A stretch of 64,000 bases of DNA from Mermis nigrescens (Eukaryota > Nematoda > Enoplea > Mermithida > Mermithidae). The notes beneath the pieces are model-generated. The model had not been told where the DNA came from and made no database searches. It saw only the letters and a list, made by a program, of their open reading frames with translations. The number at the start of each line of letters is the position of its first letter. Position 1 is the stretch's first letter. The translations under genes and the position numbers were made by a program. Below, one piece after another: positions 42,607-54,488 of the stretch. The stretch covers positions 186,001 to 250,000 of the forward strand of contig JAVLUZ010000338.1 in NCBI GenBank assembly GCA_036768485.1, in the 5' to 3' direction.

Positions 42607-42663
42607 TTTGAATGTTTATACACCACCCTTACTGCACGCCTTTGGACACAATGAGATGACATA

Positions 42664-42969
42664 GTGGCTTCTTTAGTGGGAAAAGTCCTCTTAATTTGGT
42701 CCTGTGTTTTATCAAATCTGATGTCACCTTTTGGAATTATCGTAATTAAAGATGAATGTTACTCACTTTCATCAATTATTGTTAATGAGACTACTTATTT
42801 TGTGCTACCTGGTGGAACTGATGATGTCACTTATTCACCTCAAATTCCCTATTATCAGGCTCCTTCACCTGTCCATTTTGACCTTCTATCAAAGCGTTGG
42901 GTCAAAACAAAAAAGGTACTATTGATGCAAAGCCTCTTATACAACAAAAATTTAATGCATCTATTGTAA
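42664..42969 (+). CDS. Hypothetical 101-residue frame, envelope-like?
   Basis: A hydrophobic start (LVGKVLLIWSCVLSNLM), then CYSLSSIIVNETTYFVLPGG with a potential N-glycosylation site (NET). It follows a helical frame after one stop, in the same frame. Unrecognised; the envelope idea is only by look. Confidence 0.22.
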   Translation: MASLVGKVLLIWSCVLSNLMSPFGIIVIKDECYSLSSIIVNETTYFVLPGGTDDVTYSPQIPYYQAPSPVHFDLLSKRWVKTKKVLLMQSLLYNKNLMHLL

Positions 42970-43164
42970 ATTCTAATAGACTACCAATTATTTTTGATCT
43001 AGTTTATTTACATAAAAATATATAGTCAATTTTTACCTTTTTAAACTTCTTTAAAATTAGCATTTTACCATTGACTCAAAGAATTAATCCAAACTAGGAA
43101 TAGCTGAGGTTAACTCAGGCTTTGACCCATATTCATCATATGCAAATTTATGCTTCATTGTCAC

Positions 43165-43410
43165 CATAGGTGGGCAGCACCAAATTTCTGGGGGTGAAAA
43201 AATTTTTAAAGGTCAAAAATGGCCTTAAAAATGGTGGTACGGCAAAAAAACACCATTTTTCGACGTTACTCATCAAGCTCTATCCAATGGCATCAAAAAG
43301 TTGCTAAAAAAGCAAAAAAAATTTTTCTGGGGGGTATTTTGATTTCTGGGGGGGGTATTTCAACTACTGGGGGTTGCATACTCCCCCCAAACCCCCCACA
43401 CCCATGTCTG
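43165..43410 (+). mobile_element. Family A hAT-like MITE with perfect 8-bp duplication
   Basis: Starts CATAGGTGGGCAGC and ends CCCATGTCTG. ATTGTCAC flanks it at 43157-43164 and 43411-43418. Confidence 0.93.
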
Positions 43411-43678
43411 ATTGTCACCTACAATCATCTTAACTACATAGCAATCCCTTGAATACTCACAAAATAAATACTCATATCAAATAATGTTCCCTAAAGAAAG
43501 TTATATAAAACTCTTTACTCTCATAATAAGTTTAACCCCTAATTGCTTTCATCAAGGAACCAACAGACACTAGAACTTCCACAGAAAATTCATTCAAACC
43601 CAATAAACCAGACAGGCATTAATTTCCTGAGCACCAACTGACAAATTTTTGACTCTAAAATATTTACATACTATGATG

Positions 43679-44427
43679 GAATCTACGACAATAGGTAGGA
43701 AGTCAATTGGTAGAACGACAATTGGTCGTACGACATTTGGTAGGACGTCAATTCGTAGGGTAGGACAATTGGTAGGGTACGACAATTGGTAGGATGCGAC
43801 ACTAGTAGGATATTACTGTCTTATGCGAACAAATGTTCCTACTGTGTAATAGTTTTATTTTCCAAATATACCTGCAACTTTCAAGTTAATAGTTATATGC
43901 CCTACTTTTTTGCTAGCTGCTGCTTTTTTATTTACATAAAATATTGGTGTGAGCTCTGGCTTTACAAAATTTCCGCTTTTCACAAACCCAATAAGTCTTG
44001 TCAGAAGAATCAGCTTCGCGATTGTAAGCAAAACCGTCAAAAATTAATTTGCGTTTTTTACGCTCTGTGTAGCAAAATTCGGCCATCATAAAGACCAAAA
44101 TATGGAATGACACAAAAACAAAAGACAGTGGACCACTGAAATGAACAGTGCATCAAATGAACCTTATGTAAATGTTTATCCGATTGTTTACCCGTCTTGA
44201 TGAACAAATAAGAGTTATATGAGTATGTACATATATATTTGTTTATCCCAGATGCGCAGCATTGAGTTTATGAGTACAACACGGTAGGGGAGCCAGTCTA
44301 ACAATTACCGCATCCTACCAATTGTCGTACCTACCAATTGTTGTACCCTACCAATTGACATCCTACCAAATGTCCTAGGACCAATTGTCGTTCTACCAAT
44401 TGACTTCCTACCGATTGTCGTGATTCC
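43679..44427. mobile_element. Mutator-like non-autonomous element with long inverted arms
   Basis: Arms of about 120 bp (43679-43799 and 44303-44427) are inverted copies built from repeated ACGACAATTGGTAGG and GTCAATTGGTAGG units. ACTATGATG lies on both sides (43670-43678 and 44428-44436). The duplication is 8 or 9 bp, depending on which G is counted; 9 bp and the FLYWCH finger inside fit a Mutator-like (MULE) transposon. The centre is about 500 bp and has no transposase. Confidence 0.85.
43855..44113 (-). pseudogene. FLYWCH-type zinc finger remnant
   Basis: Frame 43928-44113 reads KRKLIFDGFAYNREADSSDK, then TYWVCEKRKFCKARAHTN. This has the L..DGF.Y......YW.C.....C.AR.HT pattern of FLYWCH fingers, which occur at the N-terminus of many MULE transposases and bind DNA. 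The F/L, Y-W, C and C positions are present. The terminal H.H pair is not clear, and the frame stops soon after. It may be the leftover of the parent transposase. Confidence 0.65.
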
Positions 44428-44689
44428 ACTATGATGCTCACCCTATCATTCATGTGTATAATTTCATCTACTGTAATTTGCTCATCCCATCCAAAACATA
44501 CATATTAAACACTTAATTTTATGAAATACATATTAATAATATAAGCTTGTAATCCGCATCCCCTAAAATGATACCAAAATGAATCACAGAATATAATTCT
44601 AACTTAGTATTTTCCACCTGAATAAATTTTCGAAACAGAGTTTTAAGATTATTGTTCTAGCACGTAGTTGTCTTTAGTAATACTTGTGA

Positions 44690-44691
<2 letters not shown>

Positions 44692-44765
<74 letters not shown>
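44692..44765. repeat. (TA)n microsatellite, about 74 bp
   Basis: Uninterrupted TA dinucleotides. Confidence 0.98.
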
Positions 44766-44767
<2 letters not shown>

Positions 44768-46308
44768 CATAGGTAGCGCATGAGCGCTTACCTATAATAT
44801 ACTTGGGTACCCCTAACACCTGTGCACCCCCTACAGCTATAACAGGACACATCTAGAAGGTGCAGTTTTTTTTGAAGATAGATATTAAAAAAATTTGCTG
44901 CCTGTGTTTTTTTGTTTTTCTTGAAACTCAAAACTGGCTGTGTAAAGAAGGTGTAAAGTTTTTGTGTAACGTTATAACATAGGATAAATTTTGGGTGGTT
45001 TTTTAGGCGGCAAGTGGACAACTCAGTAGTGACTCCTCATATAAATTAATGGCACAGATTTGTAGAGGAAGGGATGCTCCAAATTAATTTTTTTAAATGA
45101 AATTTGCATTATTTCTCAAATGTGCGTGTAAAGAGTGTGAAAGTCTGTGGGTGAAAAAGCACATTTTGGTCAAGTTTTAAACTTGTTTATGTCTGATACT
45201 AACTCCGATTATGAGTTTTTAAAAATGTTTTCTGACAGAAATGTAGAGCGGATCAAGGGCTACAATCTGCTTACAAGCAGACTGTTCTATGCTGAATAGG
45301 GAGTTAGGTTCTGGGGTTTAAAGTTTACACTCTGGTTGATGGTGTAAAAAACAGATTTTAACTAAGAATTCTCTGCCAGCTTTTTCCGCTTATGAGTCGG
45401 GCTAAAATGAGTATAACAGTAATCAAGCAGCTTCTGGGGGCTACACGTTGCAGCAAAGCGCGTTCAAAAAAAATGCAGTATAGAGTTAATTATGGGGGTG
45501 TAAAGCTCGAAATCAGACGTGAAAAATGGGCAAAAAAACACATTTTTTCCCCAATTATGATTGGTAAATCATATCAAATAATTTTTGCAACAGAATTTTT
45601 GCACATAGAAACGTACTACAATTTGAAAGCTACAAACTGTACAAAACCAAATTTCTTTACATTCAACGGGGAATATGGTACGGATTTTTAAAGTTTACAA
45701 TGTTCTGAATGATGGAAAATATGTCTTTGTTTGGGTTTTGTTCGCCACTTTCTCCCTTCAGAAGTCAGGTTAGGTCCAATAGAATAAAAATAAAGTGCCA
45801 TATATGGGTGTATGTCATAGTAAATAGCTTATGTCTAAACCAATATTAAGTGAGTGTAAAGTCAATAATGGGGTGCTTTAAAGAGGTTTCTGTCTTGTTT
45901 CTTCCTGCCAGCTTCTCCGGTTATGAGTCAGGGACATGATTCTCAAGTCTGTAAATTGAGCTTAAAAAAAATTTGATACGCAATTTTGGCGTGTATGTTT
46001 ACACTCAACAGTTCAGTAAAGTGGTTTAAACCAATGTTAATTTATCCTTTTCAACATTATTGAGACTTTCTATTTTCATAAAAGTTGGTCATAATATCGA
46101 AGCAATATTAAAATTACAATTCTGACTAAAATCTTTTTTACACTAGGTGTTAACATATTGTCTACACTACATATTAATCTTTGTTTTAGAGCCTTGCAGA
46201 AATCTAATTTTTTCCTTATGACTAGAAATTTTTAAGGGATCAAGTGTGAGAAGTCAGTTAGACACATTTTTTCACAACAGTGGTGTGAACCACAGAAGAA
46301 AAAGGAAA
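44766..46308. repeat. Non-coding region with diverged repeats
   Basis: GTGTAAA and its reverse TTTACAC recur more than ten times. CTGCCAGCTTTTTCCGCTTATGAGTC-like sequence occurs at about 45373 and again at 45905, which implies an old repeat period of about 530 bp. The 99-codon frame 45392-45691 has no motif and lies inside one unit. Confidence 0.4.
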
Positions 46309-46565
46309 AAGGGTTTAGGGGGTTTGCACCCCCCAGAAACCAAAATACCCCCCCCCCCCCAGAAATCAAAATACCCCCCCCCAGAATTCAAGGTTTGAAA
46401 ATTTTTTCGTTTTTTTGCAATTTTTTGATGCCAATGGATAATGCTTGATGAGAAACGTCAAAAAATGATGTTTTTATTGCCATACCGCCATTTTTAAAGC
46501 CATTTTTTGACCTTCAAAAAATCTTGCACCCCCTCCCCCAGAATTTTCTTTCTACTCACGTATGG
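46309..46565 (-). mobile_element. Family A hAT-like MITE
   Basis: Minus-oriented copy with long C-runs. It ends TTCTTTCTACTCACGTATGG. The left terminus is degenerate. Confidence 0.85.
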
Positions 46566-47432
46566 TATGAACTGTTTTACACCTAATGTTAATTTGTCAT
46601 CAGACCATTGTTGAGACATGATGTCTTTATAAATGTTGATTCTAATATCCGCGTAATATCAGATTTACAAATCCAACTAACATCTTCTGTGCATTCTGTG
46701 TATGTAATAAATACTGCATATGAACTTTTGACCTAGAGCCTTGCAAAAACATAATACTTTTCTTAAATTCAAAAAAACATTAAATCAAGTGTGAGATGCC
46801 AGTTGGGCGCGTTTGTTTACAATGACGCTTTTCAAAAAGTAGTCTTATAACCATTAGAACATAGGTTTTGGCATACTGTTGATGCTACAATCTTATGTAT
46901 TTCATGTAATTCTGTGCATGAGAATCAATTTTCAGCTCATTATGAAGTGACCACAGAAGTGATTATAAAATTGCCTACAGTAATATAGTTTTGAAAAGTA
47001 AACATTCATGTGTCATGTAATTCTTAATTACAATATTATGATTGCTGCTTCAGCTAAAGTCACTTCAGTTTTTTGAGTCATTGGTTCAAAAATTGTTATT
47101 CATGCATGTTGCTCCGCATTCATAATGTTTGCTTCTGAAATTGTTATAAGTGTTGGTTACATTATCATACATGTGTAAATTTATCATAAATGCTCTGATC
47201 TGCAGGTAATTGATTTGTCATTCTTTGACTTGTTGAATAAGCTTAATTACTGTAACGTAGTGTTAATGCGGATATCAATAGAGTGAGTTGAGTGAATGCA
47301 AATAGAATATTGCAACTACTGCTTCTCATGCAACTTTTTTGCAGCCTTCAAGGCTAAAATTGGTCTACAAAATTTTCCTACATGAAGAGATAAAGGATTA
47401 AGTGCTACTAGGTAGAGATGAAAAGTCAGGGC
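46566..47432. other. Unassigned
   Basis: AT-rich; nothing recognised. Confidence 0.4.
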
Positions 47433-47440
47433 CCAACAAC

Positions 47441-47710
47441 CATACATGGGCAGCAAGAAATTTCTGGGGGGGGGGTGCAAGAATTTTTGAAGGTCAAAAA
47501 ATGGCCTTAAAAATGGTGGTATGGTGATAAAAACACCATTTTTTGACGTTTTTCATCAAGCACTATCCATTGGCATCAAAAAATTGCGAAAAAAGCAAAA
47601 AAAATTTTCAAAAATTGAATTCGGGGGGGTATTTTGATTTCTGGGGGGTATTTTGGTTTCTGGGGGGTGCATACCCCACCCCCAAACCCCTCCCCCCACG
47701 CCCAGGTGTG
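47441..47710 (+). mobile_element. Family A hAT-like MITE
   Basis: Starts CATACATGGGCAGC, ends CCCAGGTGTG. The flanks CCAACAAC (47433-47440) and CCGACAAC (47711-47718) are an 8-bp duplication with one change. Confidence 0.92.
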
Positions 47711-47727
47711 CCGACAACCCAACCCAA

Positions 47728-47862
47728 TCAGGGCTGGCAAAACCCAGATTTAAAAATTTTGCATTTTGGGGTTTTTGTGGGTGTTTGCGGTTTTTTGTGA
47801 GTGTTTGGGGTTTTTGATGGCTTTTCAGGGGTTTTTGGTGGGTTTTTCCTGATATAGGTACA
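47728..47862 (+). repeat. Half copy of a GGGTTTTT-rich repeat
   Basis: GGGCTGGCAAAACCCAGATT followed by repeated GGGTTTTTG. It is related to both arms of the nested repeat at 56926-57585. Confidence 0.6.
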
Positions 47863-48468
47863 TCAGACTTGACTGTTTGCATACCTACACTTATAAATAT
47901 TGATTTGGCTGACTTTGTGACATACCTAACCAAAAACTAATGTTGCCAGGCATTCATGTAGCAGGCTCACATATCCATTAAGATGGTCGTGTTATGAAGG
48001 CGTGTTTATGCAGCTGGTTTCATTGGTTTACCTGCATATTAGGCTTAGGCTAGAGATGAAAATTTGGGTTGGCTTTTTTGACCCAAACCTAACCCGCGTA
48101 ACCTAAAGGATTAGTCAGCCCGACCTGACCCACAACGTTAAGTATCTGTCCAACCCAACCGGCAGAAACCGGTATTAGTATAATAGGATGACACCCACCC
48201 TTGACTGTGTGACATAGTGTAACATATACCAACACTTACATTAGCGCTTGGTCACAAATTTCCTAGGTTTTTGCATGTGCTGATTCTATTGGTGACATTC
48301 TTATGCTGCAAAGCAGATAAATTTACCTAAGCGTGTATTACATAACTTTAAAAAGCTATTTTTCTTTTTGTAAGCTACGCCTTTTGTTTTTACAGGTTTA
48401 TGACTCAAATCATTGATGGCCTCGGCTTTACTAATGCCTTAGGCTTAGGCTTAGTAATGTGCATTCAT
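47863..48468. other. Unassigned
   Basis: Contains a C/A-rich patch near 48070-48170 (ACCCAAACCTAACCCG, CCGACCTGACCCA) that looks repetitive. No gene seen. Confidence 0.35.
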
Positions 48469-48551
48469 ATTGGTGCCAGCGCATGGGCTATGCGAGTGGA
48501 GCAATTTTAGCCCCATTTACGCCATAGGCTTAGCCCATGTCTGGCACCAAT
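48469..48551. repeat. Short inverted repeat (hairpin)
   Basis: ATTGGTGCCAG.GCATGGGCTA at the left is answered by TAGCCCATGTCTGGCACCAAT at the right, around a 30-base centre. Probably a tiny fold-back element. Confidence 0.7.
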
Positions 48552-48658
48552 CTGAATCATCAAGCAGTCCCAGGAACTTCCTCAATTGGTTGCTTACAAT
48601 ACGTTGAGGTGAATATAAATGGTTTACTTATAACTTTGTCACTAACTGTCATAATCAG

Positions 48659-48731
48659 GTGGTGTAGCCAAGTGGTAAATGCTTTGCACTGAAGAGCAAG
48701 AGGTCTGAGGTTAGAAACCCAGCAATCAAAA
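48659..48731 (+). other. tRNA-Phe-like sequence, probable SINE head or pseudogene
   Basis: TAGCCAAGTGGTAAATGC fits an A box and GGTTAGAAACC a damaged B box. TTTGC and GCAAG can pair around a loop holding CTGAAGA, with a GAA anticodon position. The acceptor arms do not pair and the T loop lacks TTCGA, so a functional tRNA is unlikely. Confidence 0.5.
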
Positions 48732-49051
48732 GTTAAGTATTTAAATCTTATACTGGAATCAGCGCATGCAAAAACCTAGGAAAACTGTGATCAAATTAAA
48801 GGTCACCTACCCCCGCCCCCACTAAAAATTACCAGGAACCCCCACTCAGATTTTGGAGCCGTTACATGTATGTTTGTGCATGTACAAGGACGGTCCTAAA
48901 AAGTTAAAAAGTTATTGCACATTGAGAAAAATCTTTGCCAAAAAAATGTGAATGGAAATTTGAAACACAAAACATGTTGCAGTTAAGTGTTGAGTTGTAA
49001 AGTCAGTTTGATTATGAAATGGTCACTGAATTGTTTTTCTTTGTACATAGC

Positions 49052-49367
49052 CTTGGAGCAAAATCTTCGGTAATCTGCATTTTAAACTGGCATTTTGAAT
49101 ACGACCTCGGAAGATTTGGACAATTGCTTGAGAGATGCAAATTTAAGTTTACCAAATGGATACTACTTCAAGCAGCCATTCCATTGTTTCTGAGGTGCCA
49201 TGTAAGAAAGTTAGTTTGATCACTTTATGAAAAAATATTTAAATCCTTATGTCTCTTAATAGATTGCTGGAATATAAAGATGCTATGGCAAACGATGGCA
49301 TTAAGAAACAGATCTCTGAAATTAAGCTCGTTGGTGGGAATAATTTCAAAGTGATCCGCGTGAAAGT
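49052..49367 (+). other. Two exon-like open stretches
   Basis: 49052-49199 is open in one frame between a CATAG acceptor and a GTAAGA donor. 49261-49367 is open (LLEYKDAMANDGIKKQISEI, then KLVGGNNFKVIRVK) between TAATAG and GTAAAT. The reading phases do not join across the gap in the simplest reading. No family recognised. Possibly exons of an unknown gene or transposase. Confidence 0.22.
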
Positions 49368-50016
<649 letters not shown>

Positions 50017-50945
50017 TGGCAATTATGAGTGTGTTAGCAAACCTAGGGATTGTATATTTTGAAGGCTTATTTTCTTCTTTACAAACTCTGTCACTAATCT
50101 TCGAAGTGTGCTGTTGTATTTTTAATTATCACCATCAATAATTGAATCACGTAATATTAGATATTATTCCTTTTAGTATGTAAAAATAATACAAATGTAA
50201 TGGCCCTACTCTAGGCACTATCGGAGTGTGACATATTTTGGAGGTCCCATGGAGATATAGGAGAAAAATTATTATTGTCTCAAATATTCTAGGATAACCA
50301 AAAATCCAAAATGAAATTTGAAAAATACAAGAATACATCTCTAGTTTATCCTTTTTGGACAAATGTATTTTTAATTCATCCTTCCCGGACCAACCCTGTT
50401 TCAAAAATAAGATGACATCCCCTTGCGCTAAAGTTTTCTTTATTCCCTTTAGCATATTCAGCTTTTGTATCTGCATGCATTTATTCTATGCTTAAGCAGT
50501 TGTAATTTAATCCAACCATAAACGTGATAAGAAAAATAAACTTATAGCAGAAGAAAAGTGGTATTAAAACTTTCCAGAATAAATCTGAATCAAATGAAGA
50601 TAGGAGAAACCATAAAAATATATAGAATCCTTAGCTAAAGCTTTTATTTCTTTTGACAACAATGGTTTTTTTGTCTAAAACTTTGAGTGGAAAATCACAA
50701 TGAGTTAAAAAATTGGAGTAAAATTAATTTAGCAGTAAAAAAAGTTTTGTCAAAATATTTTGGAGGCCTATACATAAAAATTTTCCCTGCCAAGATTGGA
50801 TAAAAAGAGGAATAATATATTGATTCCAGAAAAGATAAAGAATAGGATAAAAAATAAAGGAGTATTGAACCCAGACCAGGTTTATTGATAAACATACCCT
50901 CAATTTTTTCCAGGATTTTGAAAAAAACAATTTCAAAATTTATTA
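50017..50945. other. Unassigned
   Basis: Minus-strand frames at 50147-50476 and 50695-50961 are hydrophobic, with many Phe/Ile/Leu codons, as AT-rich DNA gives by chance. No motif. Confidence 0.35.
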
Positions 50946-51182
50946 AGGTAAAGTTGGGCAACTTTGATCAAAAAACGACAAGTTTGAATTTGGAGCTGCA
51001 TAACTTCTGAAATAATGAAGATAAACTAAGTCATGATGCATCAATAGATAGAGCTGGACTTCCTGTTTAGAACAGCATTAAAATTAGTTTTGTAGCTAGT
51101 TTATTCATGCAATTGCAGAAGTCTTCTCAAGGCTAACTTTTTGATCAAAGTTCCCCACGCGATGAGAAACTTTGGTGAGCAC

Positions 51183-51463
51183 CATAGGTGGGCAGCACCA
51201 AAATTCTGGGTAGGGGGTTGAAAAAATTTCTGGAGGGGTAGAAAAAATTTTTAAAGGTCAAAAAATGGTCTAAAAAGTGGTCATATGGTGAAAAAAACAC
51301 AATTTTTTGACATTTTTCATTGAGCACTATCCAATGGCATCAAAAAATTGCTAAGAAAGCAAAAAAAAATTTATGGGGGGGGTATTTTGATTTCTGGGGG
51401 GGGGGTATTTCAACTTCTGGAGGGGTGCATACCCCCCAAACCCCCCCCTCCACCCCATGTGTG
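51183..51463 (+). mobile_element. Family A hAT-like MITE
   Basis: Starts CATAGGTGGGCAGC, ends CCCATGTGTG. The flanks GTGAGCAC (51175-51182) and GTCAGCAC (51464-51471) form an 8-bp duplication with one change. Confidence 0.92.
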
Positions 51464-51978
51464 GTCAGCACGTTAAATACACATTTAAGTTTATTTTTTG
51501 ATAATAATTGATAAAATGCTGCATTCCAGCAGGTCGTGTTTGGCCTTTTCTCTGGAGCCCATGATCTTTATGATCTTAATCATTGCATTACTTAGTAATT
51601 CACCTTTTAAATTGCATTAGACTGAACTAAAACAATTTTCATCTGACTGGACATCATCATCTGCAATGTGGGAACTTTGATCATTCATAAATAATGCTCC
51701 CGTACGCAGTAGGTAATGGTATCTGTGAATTTCAATCACAGTCATTAATGCTTAAGAAGCTGCTGATTTGGCTGCTGTGATAGCCGGCTGCAACTAGCTT
51801 ATTTGTTTAAAAGATTTGTGGGTGATCAAATTTCCCCGCCTAAGGTGAGGAACTTTGATCACCATGTAGATTTTTAAAAATTTTAATGGCACACTTAAAT
51901 TTGAATAATGTAATGTAACAAATGATCAAATAACAGAAATCGGACAGCTTTGAAGGTAAACTCCATAATTGGTGCTAG

Positions 51979-52633
51979 CTAGTCCTCCTTATCAGCCTGG
52001 CAAACTTGGCATACAAAGTCAGCTTCTGGATCAGAGTCATCAGTAACACAGTTGCCACAAATCCAACCATCACATTGATCACAACAAGCCCAATCAGCAG
52101 AGTATTTCTTCTTGTAAGTAGCCTGATTGATACAACAGATATGGCACATGTTAGAACTAGTTTCCTTCTGATTTTTTGCTTCCTTCATTTCCTTAAGCTG
52201 AGCTAAAACTTGGGGTTAAGTCAAAGACTGGCCAAATACATGTGACAGTTGTTTTTGTGATTTCTCAGGTTCATTACCCTCAGCGTGAACCGACTGAAAA
52301 AAGTTCATCACAGCTGAGGTCATTTTTTCACAGGACTTGGCATGACAAGAACACTTTGTGTTAAGTTGGCAAAAGCGGAACAGCAGATTCTGATTCCAAT
52401 TGAATGACATTTTGAGATTCTACATTAGCTGAATTCTGAGCTGGTTCAGCTTCATTTGGAGATTCTGATTCCACTGAGGTTCTATTATCGGACAACAAAA
52501 ATGGGGTGCTCTGTGCACAGAATTTTTCCTTGACCTTTTCTTGATTCAGTGGATACAAGCCACTTCCCCTGAACCCAGATTTTAAATGCTCTGGCTTAAA
52601 TGCACTTTGAAGTAACTTCTTAAGAAGACTCAT
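51979..52633 (-). pseudogene. Pogo-type (DDE_1) transposase, C-terminal part with PHD-like finger
   Basis: The first frame (52361-52633) starts MSLLKKLLQSAFKPEHLKSG and reads FRGSGLYPLNQEKV, the GF...GLYP..P segment that follows the DDE core in pogo/Tigger-like transposases. After stops and a frame change, frame 51979-52188 gives MCHICC, then WACCDQCDGWICGNCV and DFVCQVC. This is a Cys4-His-like PHD finger, known as a C-terminal domain in some pogo-family proteins. No catalytic residues are in this piece. Confidence 0.6.
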
Positions 52634-52817
52634 GAAAACAAAGTTTTCTAATAAAATATAGGTGAATATGTCTTCTTTTGCTCAATAAAACATGTGTTGC
52701 AGTAAAAAAAGAGGGTACTAAGAAGCTTGCCACATAAAAATTTATGGCCTTACAGTAAAGTGCAAAAGAGGCAACTAGATCATGGATCTAGAGCTCGGTA
52801 AAACTAGGTTTAATAGA

Positions 52818-53258
52818 CTATTTATGAAACCGGTTACAAATTCTTCTGCATAACTTTTATCCAAGCTCTGCAATATTAATTTTGTGGGCACCCCTCTGTA
52901 CCTCCAAATTGAAAAATAAACACACATTTGTATGCAGGTAGATGTTAGTGGCTGCTGCAGGTATTCTTTATTATGCTTAATTTTTGTAGCATACTGTAGA
53001 ATATAATTTTTTGGTTTTTAATTATCAGGCACTAAGCCGTAGCTATCAAAATAGTTGCATGATTCATGCACATCAAAATACATCCATGTTCAATGCAAAC
53101 CAGGTTGTGTATTAGGGTCCATATTCATTACCAAAGCAGCAGGCTTGCTAAAGATAGGTGGTAATTTATTGCTCAGTAAAGCACCAGAGAAATTTTGACC
53201 AACCACTTGGTCGCTTTTTGAAACGTTTGAGAGTTGAATGATATTTATTTTTAGGCAT
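52818..53258 (-). pseudogene. Adenain-like cysteine protease (D)
   Basis: Reads LPPIFSKPAALVMNMDPN, QPGLH (catalytic His, then a stop where the family has Trp), NYFDSYGLVP (acidic residue) and YLQQPLTSTCIQMCVYF with Gln and the Cys. The N.DP..PG.HW and YFDSYG..P blocks place it in a different protease lineage from copy B. The ATG at 53258 overlaps the capsid stop (TATAATGCCTAA). Stops and a frame change near 53180 break it. Confidence 0.75.
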
Positions 53259-54488
53259 TATAATCATACATTACATTTCTATTCTTATCTGATATTACTA
53301 AAACATCAAATTCTGTGTAAACAACTACTTCAATACTGGTATCAGGAATTTTTTCAGCAAATATTCCAATGCTAGTTGTACCTACCCTTATTAAATCCTG
53401 ATGTCTGCAGTCATCTTCATCTGTAGTCAAGTCTGATGCAAAAAGGCACTGACCCATTTTTAAAACCTTTTTGCAGTATAACATTGCCTTTATTGTCTCT
53501 AGCAATATTGAGTGTCTCAAAAAGCTGATCAAAAGTGCCTATGTATTTGTTGTTTTTAAATTCTAATCTAAGCAGATGTGAAGGAAAAGTCATGCCACCA
53601 CTGAAATTGAAAGGAAATTTTTTGATATTACCTCTGTATGCGTCTGCATCAACACAACCAAAAATAATATGTCTCGGGAGCTGACCCAAGAACAGTGTAT
53701 TTAGGGGGGTTTATTGACATGTGCTAGGGATATGCACGTTTATCATCACTCTTTCAACAGGATATTTTACGGTATTTTGTGCAATTACATTTTTGATTTT
53801 GAGTCCTGTGCCAGTGTTTTATGAAATTTCCACTTTTTGTATGTAAAACTTCATTTTTGAATACTTAAATGAGCATTTTCAGCACCACTTGGGTTTTCAA
53901 AACAAATGCAACAGGGTTTCTGTTTAATTTGAGCCTAATATCAGTATAATTTAGTAAAGACCTAAAGTGGTGCAGTCACTTCAACTATAACTTTATCTCT
54001 GAAATATGATATACGTTGTTTAAAACCTTTGTTATCATCACTATCTAATTTATTATCTTGTGTATATAGAGCCAACTGCAAGTGTGATTTATTTGCATAT
54101 GTGTTATAATTTAGCTCTGTCTCCAAGAAGGCCCTATAGGCATATTTATCACTTCTATCATGAACTAGTTTACCATTTAAATACAATTTAACTTGTCTAA
54201 AAAGGTTTTACCTTTTAAACTGATGGGTGCAATGCTAGGCATTGTATTATCAGCCCTAGGCATTCCTGGAGATAGAGAAAGTAGCATGTAAATGTAATTC
54301 TTATTTAGTTGCAAACAATGTGGGTGGGGCGGAATGTGAAATTTGTATGGACCCTCATCCGTCATAGGATTTGTTAAGTTAATCTCATCCCAATGACTGT
54401 GTTTTACTGCTACCTGAGTTGGCGGAACAGTGAAAAAATCAAGTTCGCTTTTTGTGCTAGCGACTGAAAATGAATTGATTAAGGACAT
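53251..54488 (-). pseudogene. Polinton major capsid protein, F54H12.2-like (D)
   Basis: Starts MSLINSFSVASTKSELDFFT, then VPPTQVAV, the usual F.VPPTQ start. Frame pieces follow: YLNGKLVHDRSDKYAYRAFL, then LGQLPRHIIFGCVDADAYRG (family norm GQLPKR...GLVDNDAFNG) and KKFPFNFSGG, and the end VVVYTEFDVLVISDKNRNVM. Gaps between frames hold frameshifts near 54180, 53960-53690 and 53420. Forms the capsid shell as a double jelly roll. The N- and C-terminal landmarks are both present, so the gene is near full length. Confidence 0.82.

Larger units (their letters stand above)
50946..52640 (-). mobile_element. Pogo-type transposon remnant
   Basis: Holds the C-terminal part of a pogo/DDE_1 transposase (51979-52633). 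At least four AACTTTGATCA or TGATCAAAGTT-type motifs lie at 50957, 51142, 51668 and 51856. The first, in GTAAAGTTGGGCAACTTTGA, looks like an element end. A family A MITE is nested. The opposite end and the catalytic core were not found. Confidence 0.45.

Noticed and set aside
45392..45691. 99-codon plus-strand frame as a gene
   Set aside because: No recognisable motif, lies within a decayed repeat unit, and has low-complexity Lys/Ile/Asn content as expected in AT-rich DNA.
50147..50961. Hydrophobic minus-strand frames as membrane proteins
   Set aside because: Phe/Ile/Leu-rich composition is what AT-rich DNA encodes by chance. No start context, partner or homologue pattern.
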